From positions 62,001-126,000 of the forward strand of contig NZ_PQGA01000001.1 in NCBI RefSeq assembly GCF_002917095.1: a DNA stretch of 64,000 nucleotides, in the 5' to 3' direction. The stretch is from Paraburkholderia eburnea. Its GTDB lineage: Bacteria; Pseudomonadota; Gammaproteobacteria; Burkholderiales; Burkholderiaceae. The notes under the pieces are model-generated. The model was not told the origin of the DNA and made no database searches. It saw only the letters and a list, made by a program, of their open reading frames with translations. Positions 1-9,617 of this stretch are shown in pieces; the stretch's first letter is position 1; each line of letters begins with the position of its first letter. A program made the translations under genes and the position numbers.

Positions 1-1763
1 CGCACCATCGGCTCCAGATCCGGGTTCGCGATGCCGTGCGCGCCCAGCCACGCGGCCACGGCGTCGCGCTGCGCGGGCTGGATGTCGATGAGGAATTCAT
101 TCGGTGCGTCGGGCGGCGTGGACTTGCGCCAGCCGTCGATCAGGTCGTTGCGCGTCATCGCGATCAGCAGCAGACACATCAGGCCGATGGCCAGCGACGT
201 GATCTGCAGCGCGCTCGCGCCGGGCCGCCGTTCGAGCGACGCCAGCGCATAGCGCCAGCCCACGCCCGCACGCGAATCGAGCCCGTTGCGCTGACTGCGC
301 GCCACGCGCGCCGCGCCCCACAGCGCCAGCCGCGCGATGGCCGCGAACACCAGCAGGCCGAGCGCAAAACCGCCCGCGACGATGCCGCCGAGCTTCAGTT
401 CGCCCGCCGCCAGCACCAGCAGCCCCGCGAACAGCGCAATCCCGACGGCATAGGCCGCCCAGGCGGTGCGGCTCTCGTCGCCCCATTCGCGGCGCAGCAC
501 GCGCACCGGCGGCACGCGCGTGAGCGGCAGGAGCGGCGGCAGCGCGAAGCCGAGCAGCAGCACCAGTCCAGCCGCCACGCCTTCGAGCGCGGGCAGCGGG
601 CCGGGATACGGCAGCGCCACGTCGATCAGCGTGCCCAGCCAGGCGAGCAGCGCGAGATGCCCCGCGTAGCCGAGCGCCACGCCAATCGCCCCGCCCACCA
701 GTCCTAAGCCCGCGAATTCCAGCACGAAGATCGAGCGCAGCGTGCGCTGGCTCGCGCCGAGGCAGCGCATCGCCGCACAGGTGTCCAGATGGCGGCGCGT
801 GTAGCGGTGCGCGGCCATCGCGATCGCCACCGCCGCAAGCAGCGCGGTCAGGAGCGACACCAGCGTGAGAAAGTGACGCGCGCGTTCGAGCGTCTGACGC
901 ACCTGCGGCTGGCCGTCGCTGAGCGATTCGAGACCGACGCCGCGCATCTTGCCGCCATCGAGGCTGGCCCTCGCCCACGCGGCGAACTGCTTGACGGCGG
1001 GATCGGCGCCCGCCACCAGCAGGCGGTAGGTCACGCGGCTGCCGTAGCCCGTGAGGCCCGTCGAGGGCAGATCGGCCGCGTTGAGCATCAGGCGCGGCGA
1101 GAAGTTGACGAAGGAAAAGCCGCGATCCAGCTCGCGCGTGATGATCGCGCCCACGGTCAGGCTGCGCGTGCCGACCTTGACCGTATCGCCTACGCGGAGC
1201 TTGAGCGCGTCGAGCAGTTCGTCGTCCACCCAGACGGTGCCAGGCGGCGGAATGCCCTGCGCTTCGCGGTCGGGCGCGCCGGGTGCGGAGGCGATACGCA
1301 GCGCGCCGCGCAACGGGTAGCCCGCCGAAACCGATTTGACGGCGGCCAGGCGCGCGGGCGTTTGGCCGTCGGACGTCGCGGCAGGCACGCTCACCATGCT
1401 AGGGAAAATCGCCGTGGTCGCGGTGCGCAGGGCAAGCGATTGCGCCTCGCGCGCGAACATCGGGTCGAGCGGATGATCGGCGCGCACGATGAAATCGGCG
1501 GCGATCATGCGGCGCGCGTCGCGTTCCAGCCCGCGCTGCAGACGATCGGCGAGAAAGCCCACGCTGGCGAGCGCCGCCACGGCCAGCACGAGCGCAAGCA
1601 GCAGCATGGTCAGCTCGCCCGCGCGCCAGTCGCGTGCGCTCATGCGCGCGGCAAGCCGCACGAGATCGGGCCAGTTCAGGGACGCGGGGGACGCAGGGGA
1701 TGCGCGGCCGGACACCGCCGCAGCGGAAGAGGAATCAGACGGGGAAGGATTAGCGCCGTTCAA
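1..1763 (-). CDS. FtsX-like ABC transporter permease, 3' end outside window
   Basis: The visible part is the N-terminal two thirds or so of an inner-membrane ABC permease of the FtsX/MacB-like (YbbP-type) family, which usually moves lipids or lipoproteins, or works on the envelope, with a separate ATPase. A hydrophobic helix lies near residues 40-60 (TMLLLALVLAVAALASVGFL). It is followed by a large periplasmic domain of about 200 residues, then three hydrophobic segments (for example FLTLVSLLTALLAAVAIAM). The sequence runs off the window edge with no stop. I prefer the TTG at 1763: GGAG lies 9 nt upstream and the codon overlaps the stop of the DUF4126 gene, which implies translational coupling. 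A GTG at 1713-1715 is possible but has no ribosome-binding site. Residues between the two are low-complexity Ser/Ala/Pro. No ATPase partner is visible; it may lie outside the window. Confidence 0.8.
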   Translation of the reverse strand, partial: MNGANPSPSDSSSAAAVSGRASPASPASLNWPDLVRLAARMSARDWRAGELTMLLLALVLAVAALASVGFLADRLQRGLERDARRMIAADFIVRADHPLDPMFAREAQSLALRTATTAIFPSMVSVPAATSDGQTPARLAAVKSVSAGYPLRGALRIASAPGAPDREAQGIPPPGTVWVDDELLDALKLRVGDTVKVGTRSLTVGAIITRELDRGFSFVNFSPRLMLNAADLPSTGLTGYGSRVTYRLLVAGADPAVKQFAAWARASLDGGKMRGVGLESLSDGQPQVRQTLERARHFLTLVSLLTALLAAVAIAMAAHRYTRRHLDTCAAMRCLGASQRTLRSIFVLEFAGLGLVGGAIGVALGYAGHLALLAWLGTLIDVALPYPGPLPALEGVAAGLVLLLGFALPPLLPLTRVPPVRVLRREWGDESRTAWAAYAVGIALFAGLLVLAAGELKLGGIVAGGFALGLLVFAAIARLALWGAARVARSQRNGLDSRAGVGWRYALASLERRPGASALQITSLAIGLMCLLLIAMTRNDLIDGWRKSTPPDAPNEFLIDIQPAQRDAVAAWLGAHGIANPDLEPMV

Positions 1764-2374
1764 TCGTGACGGCTCCGCAGCGAGAAACGCGTGACCATAT
1801 GCGTGGCCATGCCGCGAAAGCCGCCCTGCACGCCGCGCCACAAACGCGGCAACGCCCACGTCGCGACCAGCAGGAAGGCGATCAGCATCACGAGAAAGAG
1901 CAGCGGAACAAAAAACGCGAGCAGGACGCCAACGAAGGTCATGCCGTCCTCGGCGCTGGAGGTGACGACGTTCGACACCGGCTCGGGCGACAGATTGATG
2001 AGCGCGCGCGTGCCCGCTTTGGCCAGATGCGCCGTGCCCGCGAGCGTGCCGCCCGCGAGCGCGGCGATCGTCAGCACGGCCGGATCGGCGTGGCCGAGCG
2101 CGCCAGCCGCCAGCACGGCGCCTGCGGGAATGCGGATGAAGGTGTGCACGGCATCCCACAGCGAATCGAGCGCGGGGATTTTATCGGCGAGAAATTCGAG
2201 CACGGTGAGCGCGGCGGCGACGCCGATCACCCAGGGCGAGGACAGGATCGCGAGCGTATCGGGAAGATGAATGACGCCCAGGCGCTGCATCACGCCGGCC
2301 ATCAGGACCGTGAGGTAGAGGCGCAGGCCGCTGCCCCAGGACAGGCCCGCGGCGAGAGATAAGGGTTCCAGCAT
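1760..2374 (-). CDS. DUF4126 family membrane protein
   Basis: This protein of 204 residues is built almost entirely of hydrophobic helices separated by short loops. It starts MLEPLSLAAGLSWGSGLRLY and contains the Gly/Ala-rich stretch AALAGGTLAGTAHLAKAGTR that is typical of DUF4126 proteins. The function of this family is not known. The start at 2374 is chosen because GGAGG precedes the ATG by 6 nt; longer in-frame starts would add an Arg-rich, non-membrane leader. The stop overlaps the start of the downstream ABC permease by 4 bp, so the two are probably one operon. A good -10 element lies about 160 nt upstream. Confidence 0.8.
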   Translation of the reverse strand: MLEPLSLAAGLSWGSGLRLYLTVLMAGVMQRLGVIHLPDTLAILSSPWVIGVAAALTVLEFLADKIPALDSLWDAVHTFIRIPAGAVLAAGALGHADPAVLTIAALAGGTLAGTAHLAKAGTRALINLSPEPVSNVVTSSAEDGMTFVGVLLAFFVPLLFLVMLIAFLLVATWALPRLWRGVQGGFRGMATHMVTRFSLRSRHD

Positions 2375-2706
2375 GACTGCCTCCTCGCGCGAGGCCCGCG
2401 CGGCGCCGTTCCCCACGAAACGGGCGTAGCGCGGCGTCCAGATTCGTCCGGCGGAGCTGAAAAAACCGGGGGACAAAAAGACGGCGGCGCTCGCGGCGTC
2501 TGCGGCGCTTGGGTGTTATCGGGTGGTGACCATCTCATTATAGCCACGCACGCTGCGCCGCCGCAGCGCGGTTTTGACGTTCTGCTGCGCCCGCGCCACG
2601 CCTGGCGCGCAATAAATCGCACGAAAATGCGCACCGCATCGCGCAGCGGCGCATAACGGCGCGCGATGTCTGCTTGAGCGTCCGCGCCGTTATTCGCGCG
2701 GCGAAT
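2375..2706. other. Intergenic region with promoter and long leader for the DUF4126 operon
   Basis: No gene is seen in these 332 bases between two minus-strand genes. It holds the DUF4126 leader (about 155 nt from the likely transcription start) and the promoter region listed separately. The part nearest the exporter stop is GC-rich and unremarkable. Confidence 0.5.
2537..2542 (-). promoter_or_regulatory. Perfect -10 element for the DUF4126 operon
   Basis: On the minus strand the hexamer reads TATAAT, a perfect sigma-70 -10 box, in otherwise GC-rich DNA. I see no good -35 at 16-18 bp. Transcription would begin near 2530, leaving a leader of about 155 nt before the DUF4126 start. Confidence 0.5.
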
Positions 2707-3027
2707 TCACGCAGCCGACGACAGCTTGAGACCGATCAGACCCGCAACGATCAGCAAGGCGCTGAGTACGCGGGCCACGCTCACGGCTTCGCCCATCACG
2801 ACGATGCCGAGCACGAACGCGCCCACCGCGCCGATACCGGTCCAGACCGCATAGGCGGTGCCCAGCGGCAACTGGCGCATGGCGAGCGCGAGCAGCCAGA
2901 AACTGCCCAGCGCCGTCACGACGGTAAACACCGACGGCCAGAGCCGCGAGAATCCTTCGGAAGATTTCAGACCGGTGGCCCATGCCACTTCGAGCAGGCC
3001 GGCAATGAGGAGATAGAGCCAGGGCAT
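2707..3027 (-). CDS. gdx: Guanidinium exporter of the SMR family (Gdx/SugE)
   Basis: A protein of 106 residues with four predicted transmembrane helices, the size of small multidrug resistance proteins. It follows the Gdx/SugE pattern, with [20 protein letters not shown] at the N-terminus, the membrane Glu in helix 1 (GLLEVAW), then LWPSVFT and [18 protein letters not shown]. Gdx proteins work as dual-topology dimers that export guanidinium in exchange for protons. That function fits the upstream guanidine-II riboswitch, which is better evidence for the substrate than the sequence family alone. The start at 3027 gives the canonical family N-terminus; an upstream in-frame start would run through the riboswitch and is rejected. 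It is a single-gene unit on the minus strand. Confidence 0.93.
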   Translation of the reverse strand: MPWLYLLIAGLLEVAWATGLKSSEGFSRLWPSVFTVVTALGSFWLLALAMRQLPLGTAYAVWTGIGAVGAFVLGIVVMGEAVSVARVLSALLIVAGLIGLKLSSAA

Positions 3028-3050
3028 CAGGAACGCTCCACGAGAAAAAT

Positions 3051-3097
3051 GGGGCCGTCCCCGAAAAAAAAGAAGCGCAAGGTCGTCCTTACGCTTC
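3051..3097 (-). ncRNA. Guanidine-II (mini-ykkC) riboswitch
   Basis: On the minus strand two stem-loops stand in tandem. The first (3097 to 3072) is an 11-bp stem closing an ACGA loop, with core AAGG-ACGA-CCTT. The second (3062 to 3051) has the core GGGG-ACGG-CCCC. Paired hairpins with ACGR tetraloops flanked by GG and CC are the defining pattern of the guanidine-II class. Both hairpins lie between the promoter and the gdx start (24 nt after the second hairpin), in the usual position for control of translation initiation. The match to a cognate exporter makes this a strong call. Confidence 0.92.
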
Positions 3098-3101
3098 TGT
3101 A

Positions 3102-3110
3102 AGTATAGCA
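3102..3110 (-). promoter_or_regulatory. Extended -10 promoter of the guanidine riboswitch
   Basis: The minus strand reads TGC followed by TATACT, an extended -10 element. Transcription would start near 3095-3097, just at the first riboswitch hairpin. No clear -35 is present, which is usual for extended -10 promoters. Confidence 0.6.
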
Positions 3111-3140
3111 AAACTGGTCAGACCGGGCTTGCGGGCTGCC

Positions 3141-3839
3141 TCACTGCACCCCGACGAGCCGATAACCCACGCCCGTCTCGGTGATGATGTGCTCGGGCTG
3201 GGCGGGATCGCGTTCCAGCTTCTGGCGCAAATGGGCCATATAGATGCGCAGATAGTGGCTGCTTTCCACATGCGACGGTCCCCAGACCTCGCGCAGCAAC
3301 TGGCGGTGCGTCAGCACGCGGCCTGCGTCGCGCACGAGCGTGGCCAGCAGCCGGTACTCGATCGGCGTGAGGTGCACGGGCGCGCCCTCGCGCGTCACCT
3401 GGCGCAGTCCCAGATCGACGATCACCGCGCCGAAGCTCACCTGCGGCTCCTCGTTCGCGCCGCCCCGGTTGCGTCGGCGCAGATGGGCGCGGATGCGCGC
3501 GAGCAGTTCGGACACGCCAAACGGCTTGGTCAGGTAATCGTCGGCGCCCGCGTCGAGCGCGGCGACTTTTTCGCTCTCCTGGGTGCGCGCGGACAGCACG
3601 ATCACCGGCAGATCGCTCCAGCCGCGCAGCTCGCGGATCACGTCGAGGCCGTCCGTGTCGGGCAGCCCCAGATCGACGATGACGAGATCGGGCTTGCGCG
3701 TGGCCGCTTCCACCAGCCCCTGCTTGCCGGTTTCGGCGTCATGGACGGCGATGCCCTCGCCTTCCAGCGAGGCGCGCACGAAGCGGCGGATCTGCTTCTC
3801 GTCTTCGATCAGCACAACGGAAAGGCTCGGGTCACTCAT
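3141..3839 (-). CDS. kdpE: KdpE, response regulator of the potassium pump operon
   Basis: An OmpR-family response regulator of 232 residues. The receiver domain (about 7-120) has the acidic pair in LIEDEKQ, the phosphoryl-accepting Asp near residue 56 (VIVDLGLPD) and the Lys of LTKPFG. A winged-helix DNA-binding domain follows, with HLTPIEYRLL and the recognition region HRQLLREVWG. KdpE is phosphorylated by KdpD and activates kdpFABC when potassium is low. The start at 3839 gives the family N-terminus and overlaps the end of kdpD by 8 bp, so the two proteins are probably translationally coupled. It is the last gene of the kdp operon. Confidence 0.96.
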   Translation of the reverse strand: MSDPSLSVVLIEDEKQIRRFVRASLEGEGIAVHDAETGKQGLVEAATRKPDLVIVDLGLPDTDGLDVIRELRGWSDLPVIVLSARTQESEKVAALDAGADDYLTKPFGVSELLARIRAHLRRRNRGGANEEPQVSFGAVIVDLGLRQVTREGAPVHLTPIEYRLLATLVRDAGRVLTHRQLLREVWGPSHVESSHYLRIYMAHLRQKLERDPAQPEHIITETGVGYRLVGVQ

Positions 3840-6732
3840 GGGCGGCATTCGAATCGAGAAGAGGTTTGGTGGGCAAGTCGTGCGGATCTTCCGCGTGATC
3901 TTCCACGCTGTCGTCATGCCCGTCGGCCGGCAACGGCGGCGGCTCTTCCACCGGCAGCGCGAACCAGAACGACGCGCCCGCGACACGACCGTCGGCGTCC
4001 ACGCCGTCCACGCGATTGGCCGCGCCGATTGTACCGCCGTGCGCCTCGACGATCGCGCGGCAGATCGCGAGTCCCAGGCCGATGCCGGGCTTGGCCGATT
4101 CCTTCTCGCCGCGCGTGAACTTCTCGAACACGCGCTCGCCCATGCCGGGCGGCAAACCCGGGCCGTGATCGTCGATACTCACGCGCACGAAGGGCTGGCC
4201 GCCCTGCTCCACGCGGCGCGCGGCGATGGTCAAGGGCGTATCGGGCGGCGTGTACTTCGCGGCGTTTTCCAGCAGATTCGAGAACAGCCGCTCCATCAGC
4301 ACGGCGTCGAGCTGCAGCAGCGGCAAATCCTCTTCGAGCTTCACCTGCACCGGATGGCGCGCCAGCACGCGTCGGCACGCCGCCAGCGCCGCGCCGACGG
4401 TTTCCTCCAGCAGCGTCCACTGGCGGTTGAGCTTGAGACTGCCCGCCTGCAGCCGCGCCATGTCGAGCAGATTCGTGACGATGCCGGTCATGCGCAGCGC
4501 CTCGTCGTGAATCGCCTCGATCAGTTCGCCCTCGCGCGCGTTCTGCGGATCGTGCGCGCCGGTGCTCGGCTCGTGCGTCTGCGCGAGCATCGACGAAAAG
4601 CCGACGATCGTCGTGAGCGGCGTGCGCAGATCGTGCGAGATCGCCGAAAGCAGGGAATTGCGCAACCGTTCGGACTCCATGTTGACGAGCGCGTCGCGCG
4701 CGATCTCCACGTAATGCACGCGTTCGAGCGCGAGCGCGATCTGCGCGGCGAAGGCATCGAGCATGCGCTGCTGCTCCGGCACCTGCAATTCGCGCGCGTC
4801 GCGCGTGACCACGGCCAGCACGCCGCGCGTGCGCATCGGCGCCTTGAGCGGCAGGTAGCGCGCCACCGCCGCGGGCAAGGTATCGGTGCCGTGGCCAGCG
4901 GGCTTTTGCTGGTCGTAGACCCACTGCCCCACATCGATGTCGAGGCTCGACGCATCGAGCATGATCTGCGGATCGGGGTCTTCGATCTTCTGCTGGACCT
5001 TGTCGGCGCTATCGGGCAACAGGATCGCCGCGCGCGCGCCGAACACCTCGCTCACATGGCGGCTGCCGATCGCGACGATCTGCTCGGTCGCCAGCGCCGC
5101 CGCCAGTTCGCGCGCCATCGCGTACATCGCGCCCGTGCGCTGTTCGCGGCGCTGCGCGACGCTCGCCTCGCGGCGCAGGCTCGACGTGAGATGGCTGATG
5201 ACGAGCGATGTCAGCAACATGCCGACGAAGGTGAGCAGATATTGCGTGTCGCTCACCGAAAACGACAGGCGCGGCGGCACGAAGAAGAAGTCGTAAGCAG
5301 CCACGCTCGCGAACGAGAGCAGCACGCCCGGCCCGCGCCCGAGCTTCGTCGCCGTGAAGATCACGCCGAGCAGATAGAGCATCACCAGATTGGCGAGTGC
5401 AATGCGGTCGTTCAACTGGTTGGCAAGCAAGGTGATGCAGGCGCAGATCACCATCGCCGCTGCATAGGCGCGCGGCGGCGAACGGCCATTGCCGGGCGCC
5501 CCACCCTGCCCGATCGCGGCGCGCCAGGCATTGGCCGCGCGCGCGGCGGCCGATCCGCTGTCGACGCTTGCGCGAGTATTCAGCCGATCGATTTCGTTAC
5601 CGCTCGCGCGCACGAGCGTCAGATCGGCGTCGCCGGTTTTCTCTGCAAGACGCTCGCCGAACGGTCGCCTGAACCAGCGCGAAAAGCCTGTGCGCAGCGA
5701 CGCGCCCGCGATCAGCTTCGACACATTGCGCAGCCGTGCATAGCCCGCGAGCGTGACGGCGGCGTCCTCACCGGCCAGCGTCGCCGTTTCCGCGCCCAGT
5801 TCCGCCGCGAGCTTGAGCGCGCCGAGCGTGCGCTCGCGGATCGCATCGGGCAGGCGCTGAAGCCTGGGCGTTTCGACATAGACGGCGATCCAGTCGGCCT
5901 TGAGGCTCGCCGCCAGACGCGCCGCCGCGCGCACCAGCGCGCTCGCCTCGGGGCCGGGGCCGAGGCACAGCAGCAACCGCTCGCGCGCCTGCCAGACATG
6001 CTGGATCGAGCGGTCGGCGCGGTACTCGTGCATCTGCGCATCGACGCGATCGGCGGTGCGGCGCAGCGCCAGTTCGCGCAGCGCGATCAGATTGCCCTTG
6101 CGGAAGAAGTTGCGCACCGCGCGCTCGGCCTGGGCGGGCAGATAGACCTTGCCGTCGCGCATACGGTCGAGCAGTTCCTCGGCGGGCAGGTCGACCAGCG
6201 TGACTTCATCGGCGCCATCGAACACGCGGTCGGGCACCGTCTCCCACACGCGGATGCCGGTGATCTGCCCCACCACGTCGTTGAGGCTTTCCAGATGCTG
6301 GACGTTGACGGTCGTATAGACGTCGATGCCCGCGTCAAGCAGTTCGTACACGTCCTGCCAGCGCTTCAGGTGGCGCGCGCCAGGCACGTTCGAATGGGCC
6401 AGCTCGTCCACCAGCACGAGTTGCGGCTTGCGCGCGAGCGTGGCGTCGAGATCGAATTCATCGAGCATGCGTCCGCGATAGGCAAGACGCAGTCGCGGCA
6501 GCACGTCGAGACCATTGGTGAGCGCGGCGGTCTCGCTGCGCCCGTGGGTTTCGACGATGCCGACCACCACGTCCACGCCTTCTTCGGCGCGGCGGCGCGC
6601 GGCCTGCAACATCGCATAGGTCTTGCCGACGCCCGCCGAGGCGCCGAAGAAAATCTTCAGCTTGCCGCGGCGGCGTTTTTCTTCCTCGCGCTGCAGGCGG
6701 TCGAGGAGTTCGTCGGGATCGGGGCGGTTCAT
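3832..6732 (-). CDS. kdpD: KdpD, potassium-sensing histidine kinase
   Basis: A 966-residue sensor kinase with full KdpD architecture. The N-terminal KdpD domain has the Walker A motif GASAGVGKT at residues 30-38 and VDELAHSN near 110. A universal-stress-protein-like domain lies near 250-370. Four closely spaced transmembrane helices follow around 410-500 (for example AAAMVICACITLLANQL), then a GAF-like domain. The dimerisation helix has the phospho-accepting His in AISHDLRTP near 699, and the ATPase domain has GIGLGLAICRAIVEAHGG. It senses low potassium or ionic stress and phosphorylates KdpE. The gene follows kdpC after 153 bp and overlaps kdpE. Confidence 0.97.
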   Translation of the reverse strand: MNRPDPDELLDRLQREEEKRRRGKLKIFFGASAGVGKTYAMLQAARRRAEEGVDVVVGIVETHGRSETAALTNGLDVLPRLRLAYRGRMLDEFDLDATLARKPQLVLVDELAHSNVPGARHLKRWQDVYELLDAGIDVYTTVNVQHLESLNDVVGQITGIRVWETVPDRVFDGADEVTLVDLPAEELLDRMRDGKVYLPAQAERAVRNFFRKGNLIALRELALRRTADRVDAQMHEYRADRSIQHVWQARERLLLCLGPGPEASALVRAAARLAASLKADWIAVYVETPRLQRLPDAIRERTLGALKLAAELGAETATLAGEDAAVTLAGYARLRNVSKLIAGASLRTGFSRWFRRPFGERLAEKTGDADLTLVRASGNEIDRLNTRASVDSGSAAARAANAWRAAIGQGGAPGNGRSPPRAYAAAMVICACITLLANQLNDRIALANLVMLYLLGVIFTATKLGRGPGVLLSFASVAAYDFFFVPPRLSFSVSDTQYLLTFVGMLLTSLVISHLTSSLRREASVAQRREQRTGAMYAMARELAAALATEQIVAIGSRHVSEVFGARAAILLPDSADKVQQKIEDPDPQIMLDASSLDIDVGQWVYDQQKPAGHGTDTLPAAVARYLPLKAPMRTRGVLAVVTRDARELQVPEQQRMLDAFAAQIALALERVHYVEIARDALVNMESERLRNSLLSAISHDLRTPLTTIVGFSSMLAQTHEPSTGAHDPQNAREGELIEAIHDEALRMTGIVTNLLDMARLQAGSLKLNRQWTLLEETVGAALAACRRVLARHPVQVKLEEDLPLLQLDAVLMERLFSNLLENAAKYTPPDTPLTIAARRVEQGGQPFVRVSIDDHGPGLPPGMGERVFEKFTRGEKESAKPGIGLGLAICRAIVEAHGGTIGAANRVDGVDADGRVAGASFWFALPVEEPPPLPADGHDDSVEDHAEDPHDLPTKPLLDSNAAHE

Positions 6733-6885
6733 GCGGCGTGGGCGAATAGTGTCGTGTTCGGGTCGGGTGTCGCGGCGCAGACGATGATCGTCTCACCGTA
6801 ACACTCTTGTTGGCAAACAGCGTGCAAACGGCAAACCGCACGCCGCTCACACGGCGCGCGGTGCGTTCAGGTCAAACCGAAACGC

Positions 6886-7464
6886 TCAACTCGCGTCCTT
6901 GCCGTCGAGCGCGAGATTCAGCTCCAGCACGTTCACGCGCGGCTCGCCGAAGAGGCCGAACTGCCGCCCCTTCGTGTAACGGTCCACCAGCGCCTGTACG
7001 TCGTTCACGCTGATATTGCGCGCCTTCGCCACGCGTGCGACCTGATACGCGGCGGCGGCGGGCGTTATCTCCGGATCGAGACCGCTGGCCGACGAGGTCA
7101 CGAGATCGGCGGGAATCGGCTGCGAGACATCGGTGCCGGCGGCCTTGAGCGCGTCGATGCGGCCTTTGACTTCATCGGCGAGCGCCGGGTTGGTCGGGCC
7201 GAGGTTCGAGCCGCCCGAGCTTTGCGCGTTGTACGGCATCGGCGAGGTGGCCGACAGACGCCCCCAGAAGTACTGGGGCGCATCGAACTGCTGGCCGATC
7301 AACTCGCTGCCCACCACCTTGTCGTTCACCTGCAAGAGACTGCCGTTGACCTGGCGATGGAACACCGCCTGGCCGAACGCCGTCATCACGGCGGGATAGA
7401 CGAGACCGGTGATCGCCGCGAGCACGGCGAACAGCACGATCAGAGGACGAAACTGCGCTTTCAT
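6886..7464 (-). CDS. kdpC: KdpC, potassium-transporting ATPase subunit C
   Basis: A subunit of 192 residues with one N-terminal transmembrane helix ([20 protein letters not shown]) and a periplasmic domain. It shows the family motifs [28 protein letters not shown] and [13 protein letters not shown]. KdpC helps assemble the KdpFABC complex and increases its affinity for ATP. AGGA lies 6 nt before the ATG at 7464; an ATG two codons upstream (7470) is a less well-placed alternative. The kdpB stop is 40 bp away. Confidence 0.96.
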   Translation of the reverse strand: MKAQFRPLIVLFAVLAAITGLVYPAVMTAFGQAVFHRQVNGSLLQVNDKVVGSELIGQQFDAPQYFWGRLSATSPMPYNAQSSGGSNLGPTNPALADEVKGRIDALKAAGTDVSQPIPADLVTSSASGLDPEITPAAAAYQVARVAKARNISVNDVQALVDRYTKGRQFGLFGEPRVNVLELNLALDGKDAS

Positions 7465-7504
7465 ATGCATTCCTGTCTAAATAGTGGCGCGGGTAGCACG
7501 AGCC

Positions 7505-9601
7505 TCAAACCCAGCCGAACGCGGCCAGCACCATGTCGATCAGCTTGATGCACGGGAACGGCAGGAGAATGCCGCCGAGGCCGTAGACCAGCAGATTGCG
7601 GCGCAGCAGCGTCGCGGCGCCGAGCGGCCGATACTTCACGCCCTTGAGCGCGAGCGGAATCAGCATCACGATGATGAGCGCGTTGAAAATCACCGCCGAG
7701 AGAATCGCCGACGCCGGCGACGTCAGATGCATGACGTCGAGCACCCGCAGTTGCGGATACGTCGAAGCAAACGCCGCCGGAATGATCGCGAAATACTTGG
7801 CGACGTCGTTGGCGATCGAGAATGTCGTGAGCGAGCCGCGCGTCATCAGCATCTGCTTGCCGATCTCGACGATCTCGATGAGCTTGGTCGGATTTGAATC
7901 GAGATCGACCATGTTGCCCGCTTCCTTCGCGGCCTGGGTGCCCGTGTTCATGGCCACCGCGACGTCGGCCTGCGCGAGCGCCGGGGCGTCGTTGGTGCCG
8001 TCGCCCGTCATCGCCACGAGCTTGCCCTGCGCCTGATGTTCGCGGATGGTCGCGAGCTTGGTTTCCGGCGTCGCCTGCGCGAGGAAATCGTCCACGCCCG
8101 CTTCGGCGGCGATCGCGGCGGCGGTCAGGCGGTTGTCGCCCGTCACCATCACGGTCTTGATGCCCATCTTGCGCAGTTCGGCAAAACGCTCCTTGATGCC
8201 GCCCTTCACCACATCCTTCAACTCGATCACGCCCAGCACGCGCGCCTGTGCGTCGTCGCCTTCGCCATGACGCTCCGCGACCACGAGCGGCGTGCTGCCG
8301 CGCCGCGCGACTTCATCGACCGCCGCGCTCACTTCGGCCGGGAAGCGGCCGCCATGCTGCTCGACGTAGTGCTTCACGGCGTCGGCGGCGCCCTTGCGGA
8401 TCTCGCGGCCCGGCATGTCCACGCCGCTCATGCGCGTCTGCGCGCTGAAGGCGAGAAAGACGGCGTGCAGCGCAGCCATGTCGCGCTGGCGAATGTTGAA
8501 GCGCTGCTTGGCGAGCACGACGATGCTGCGGCCTTCCGGCGTTTCGTCGGCGAGCGACGCGAGTTGCGCGCAATCGGCGAGCGCTTCCTCGTTGACGCCG
8601 GGCGCGGCCACGAACGCCGATGCCTGACGGTTGCCCAGCGTGATCGTGCCGGTCTTGTCGAGCAGCAGCACGTCCACGTCGCCGGCCGCTTCCACGGCGC
8701 GGCCCGAGGTGGCGATCACGTTGGCCTGCATCATGCGGCTCATGCCCGCCACGCCGATCGCCGAAAGCAGCCCGCCGATGGTGGTCGGAATCAGGCACAC
8801 GAGCAGCGCGGTGAGCGCCGTGATCGTGACCACGTGCCCCATCTTCGCGGCTTCGACGGAGAACATCGAGAACGGCAACAGCGTGGCCGTGGCGAGCAGC
8901 AGCACGATCGACAGCGCGACCAGCAGGATCGTCAGCGCGATCTCGTTGGGCGTTTTCTGGCGCTTGGCGCCTTCGACCATCGCAATCATGCGGTCGAGGA
9001 AGGCTTCGCCCGGATTGGCCGTCACGCGCACGACGATCCAGTCGGACAGCACGCGCGTGCCGCCCGTGACGGACGAGAAGTCGCCGCCCGACTCGCGGAT
9101 CACCGGCGCGGATTCGCCCGTGATGGCCGATTCGTCGACCGAGGCGACACCTTCGATGACTTCGCCATCGGCGGGGATCACGTCGCCGGTTTCGACCAGC
9201 ACCACGTCGCCTTTGCGCAGGTCGGTGGCGGTGGTGATGCGGATCGGCGCCTTCGGATGCGGCTCGTTGAGCTTCTTGGCCATCACGTCGCGCTTGGCCT
9301 GGCGCAGCGATGCGGCCTGCGCCTTCGAGCGGCCTTCCGCGAGCGCTTCCGCGAAGTTCGCGAACAGCACCGTGAACCACAGCCACAGCGCGACCGCGAG
9401 AATGAAGCCTGCGGGCGCTTCGGCCTGGCCCATCAGCGCCGCGATCCAGAGGATCGTCGTGAGCACGCTGCCCACGTAGACGCAGAACATCACCGGGTTG
9501 CGCAACTGGGTGCGCGGCTTGAGTTTCCTGAACGAATCCACGATGGCCGGACGCAAGAGCGCCGGATCGAACATGGACCGTGTTGCACTATGTTGTGTCA
9601 T
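7505..9601 (-). CDS. kdpB: KdpB, P-type ATPase subunit of the potassium pump
   Basis: The catalytic subunit (698 residues) of the KdpFABC high-affinity potassium pump. It is a P-type ATPase with the actuator motif TGESAPV, the phosphorylation site DKTGTIT near residue 315, [15 protein letters not shown] and the hinge motif [16 protein letters not shown]. Several membrane helices are visible. ATP hydrolysis here drives potassium through KdpA. Length and motifs are complete, so the pump should be functional. The start at 9601 lies 16 bp after kdpA. Confidence 0.97.
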   Translation of the reverse strand: MTQHSATRSMFDPALLRPAIVDSFRKLKPRTQLRNPVMFCVYVGSVLTTILWIAALMGQAEAPAGFILAVALWLWFTVLFANFAEALAEGRSKAQAASLRQAKRDVMAKKLNEPHPKAPIRITTATDLRKGDVVLVETGDVIPADGEVIEGVASVDESAITGESAPVIRESGGDFSSVTGGTRVLSDWIVVRVTANPGEAFLDRMIAMVEGAKRQKTPNEIALTILLVALSIVLLLATATLLPFSMFSVEAAKMGHVVTITALTALLVCLIPTTIGGLLSAIGVAGMSRMMQANVIATSGRAVEAAGDVDVLLLDKTGTITLGNRQASAFVAAPGVNEEALADCAQLASLADETPEGRSIVVLAKQRFNIRQRDMAALHAVFLAFSAQTRMSGVDMPGREIRKGAADAVKHYVEQHGGRFPAEVSAAVDEVARRGSTPLVVAERHGEGDDAQARVLGVIELKDVVKGGIKERFAELRKMGIKTVMVTGDNRLTAAAIAAEAGVDDFLAQATPETKLATIREHQAQGKLVAMTGDGTNDAPALAQADVAVAMNTGTQAAKEAGNMVDLDSNPTKLIEIVEIGKQMLMTRGSLTTFSIANDVAKYFAIIPAAFASTYPQLRVLDVMHLTSPASAILSAVIFNALIIVMLIPLALKGVKYRPLGAATLLRRNLLVYGLGGILLPFPCIKLIDMVLAAFGWV

Positions 9602-9617
9602 TTGATGGTGTCCCCGT

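Noticed and set aside
97..978. A minus-strand frame of 293 codons at the left edge
   Set aside because: It is a shifted frame of the ABC permease, which runs open to the window edge with clear membrane segments.
3028..3111. An N-terminal extension of the guanidinium exporter by 28 codons
   Set aside because: It would translate the riboswitch hairpins; the shorter start matches the family.
3583..6801. A plus-strand open frame of 1,072 codons opposite kdpD
   Set aside because: It is a mirror of the high-GC codon pattern of kdpD: Arg/His-rich, no domain, no ribosome-binding site, and kdpD is a certain gene.
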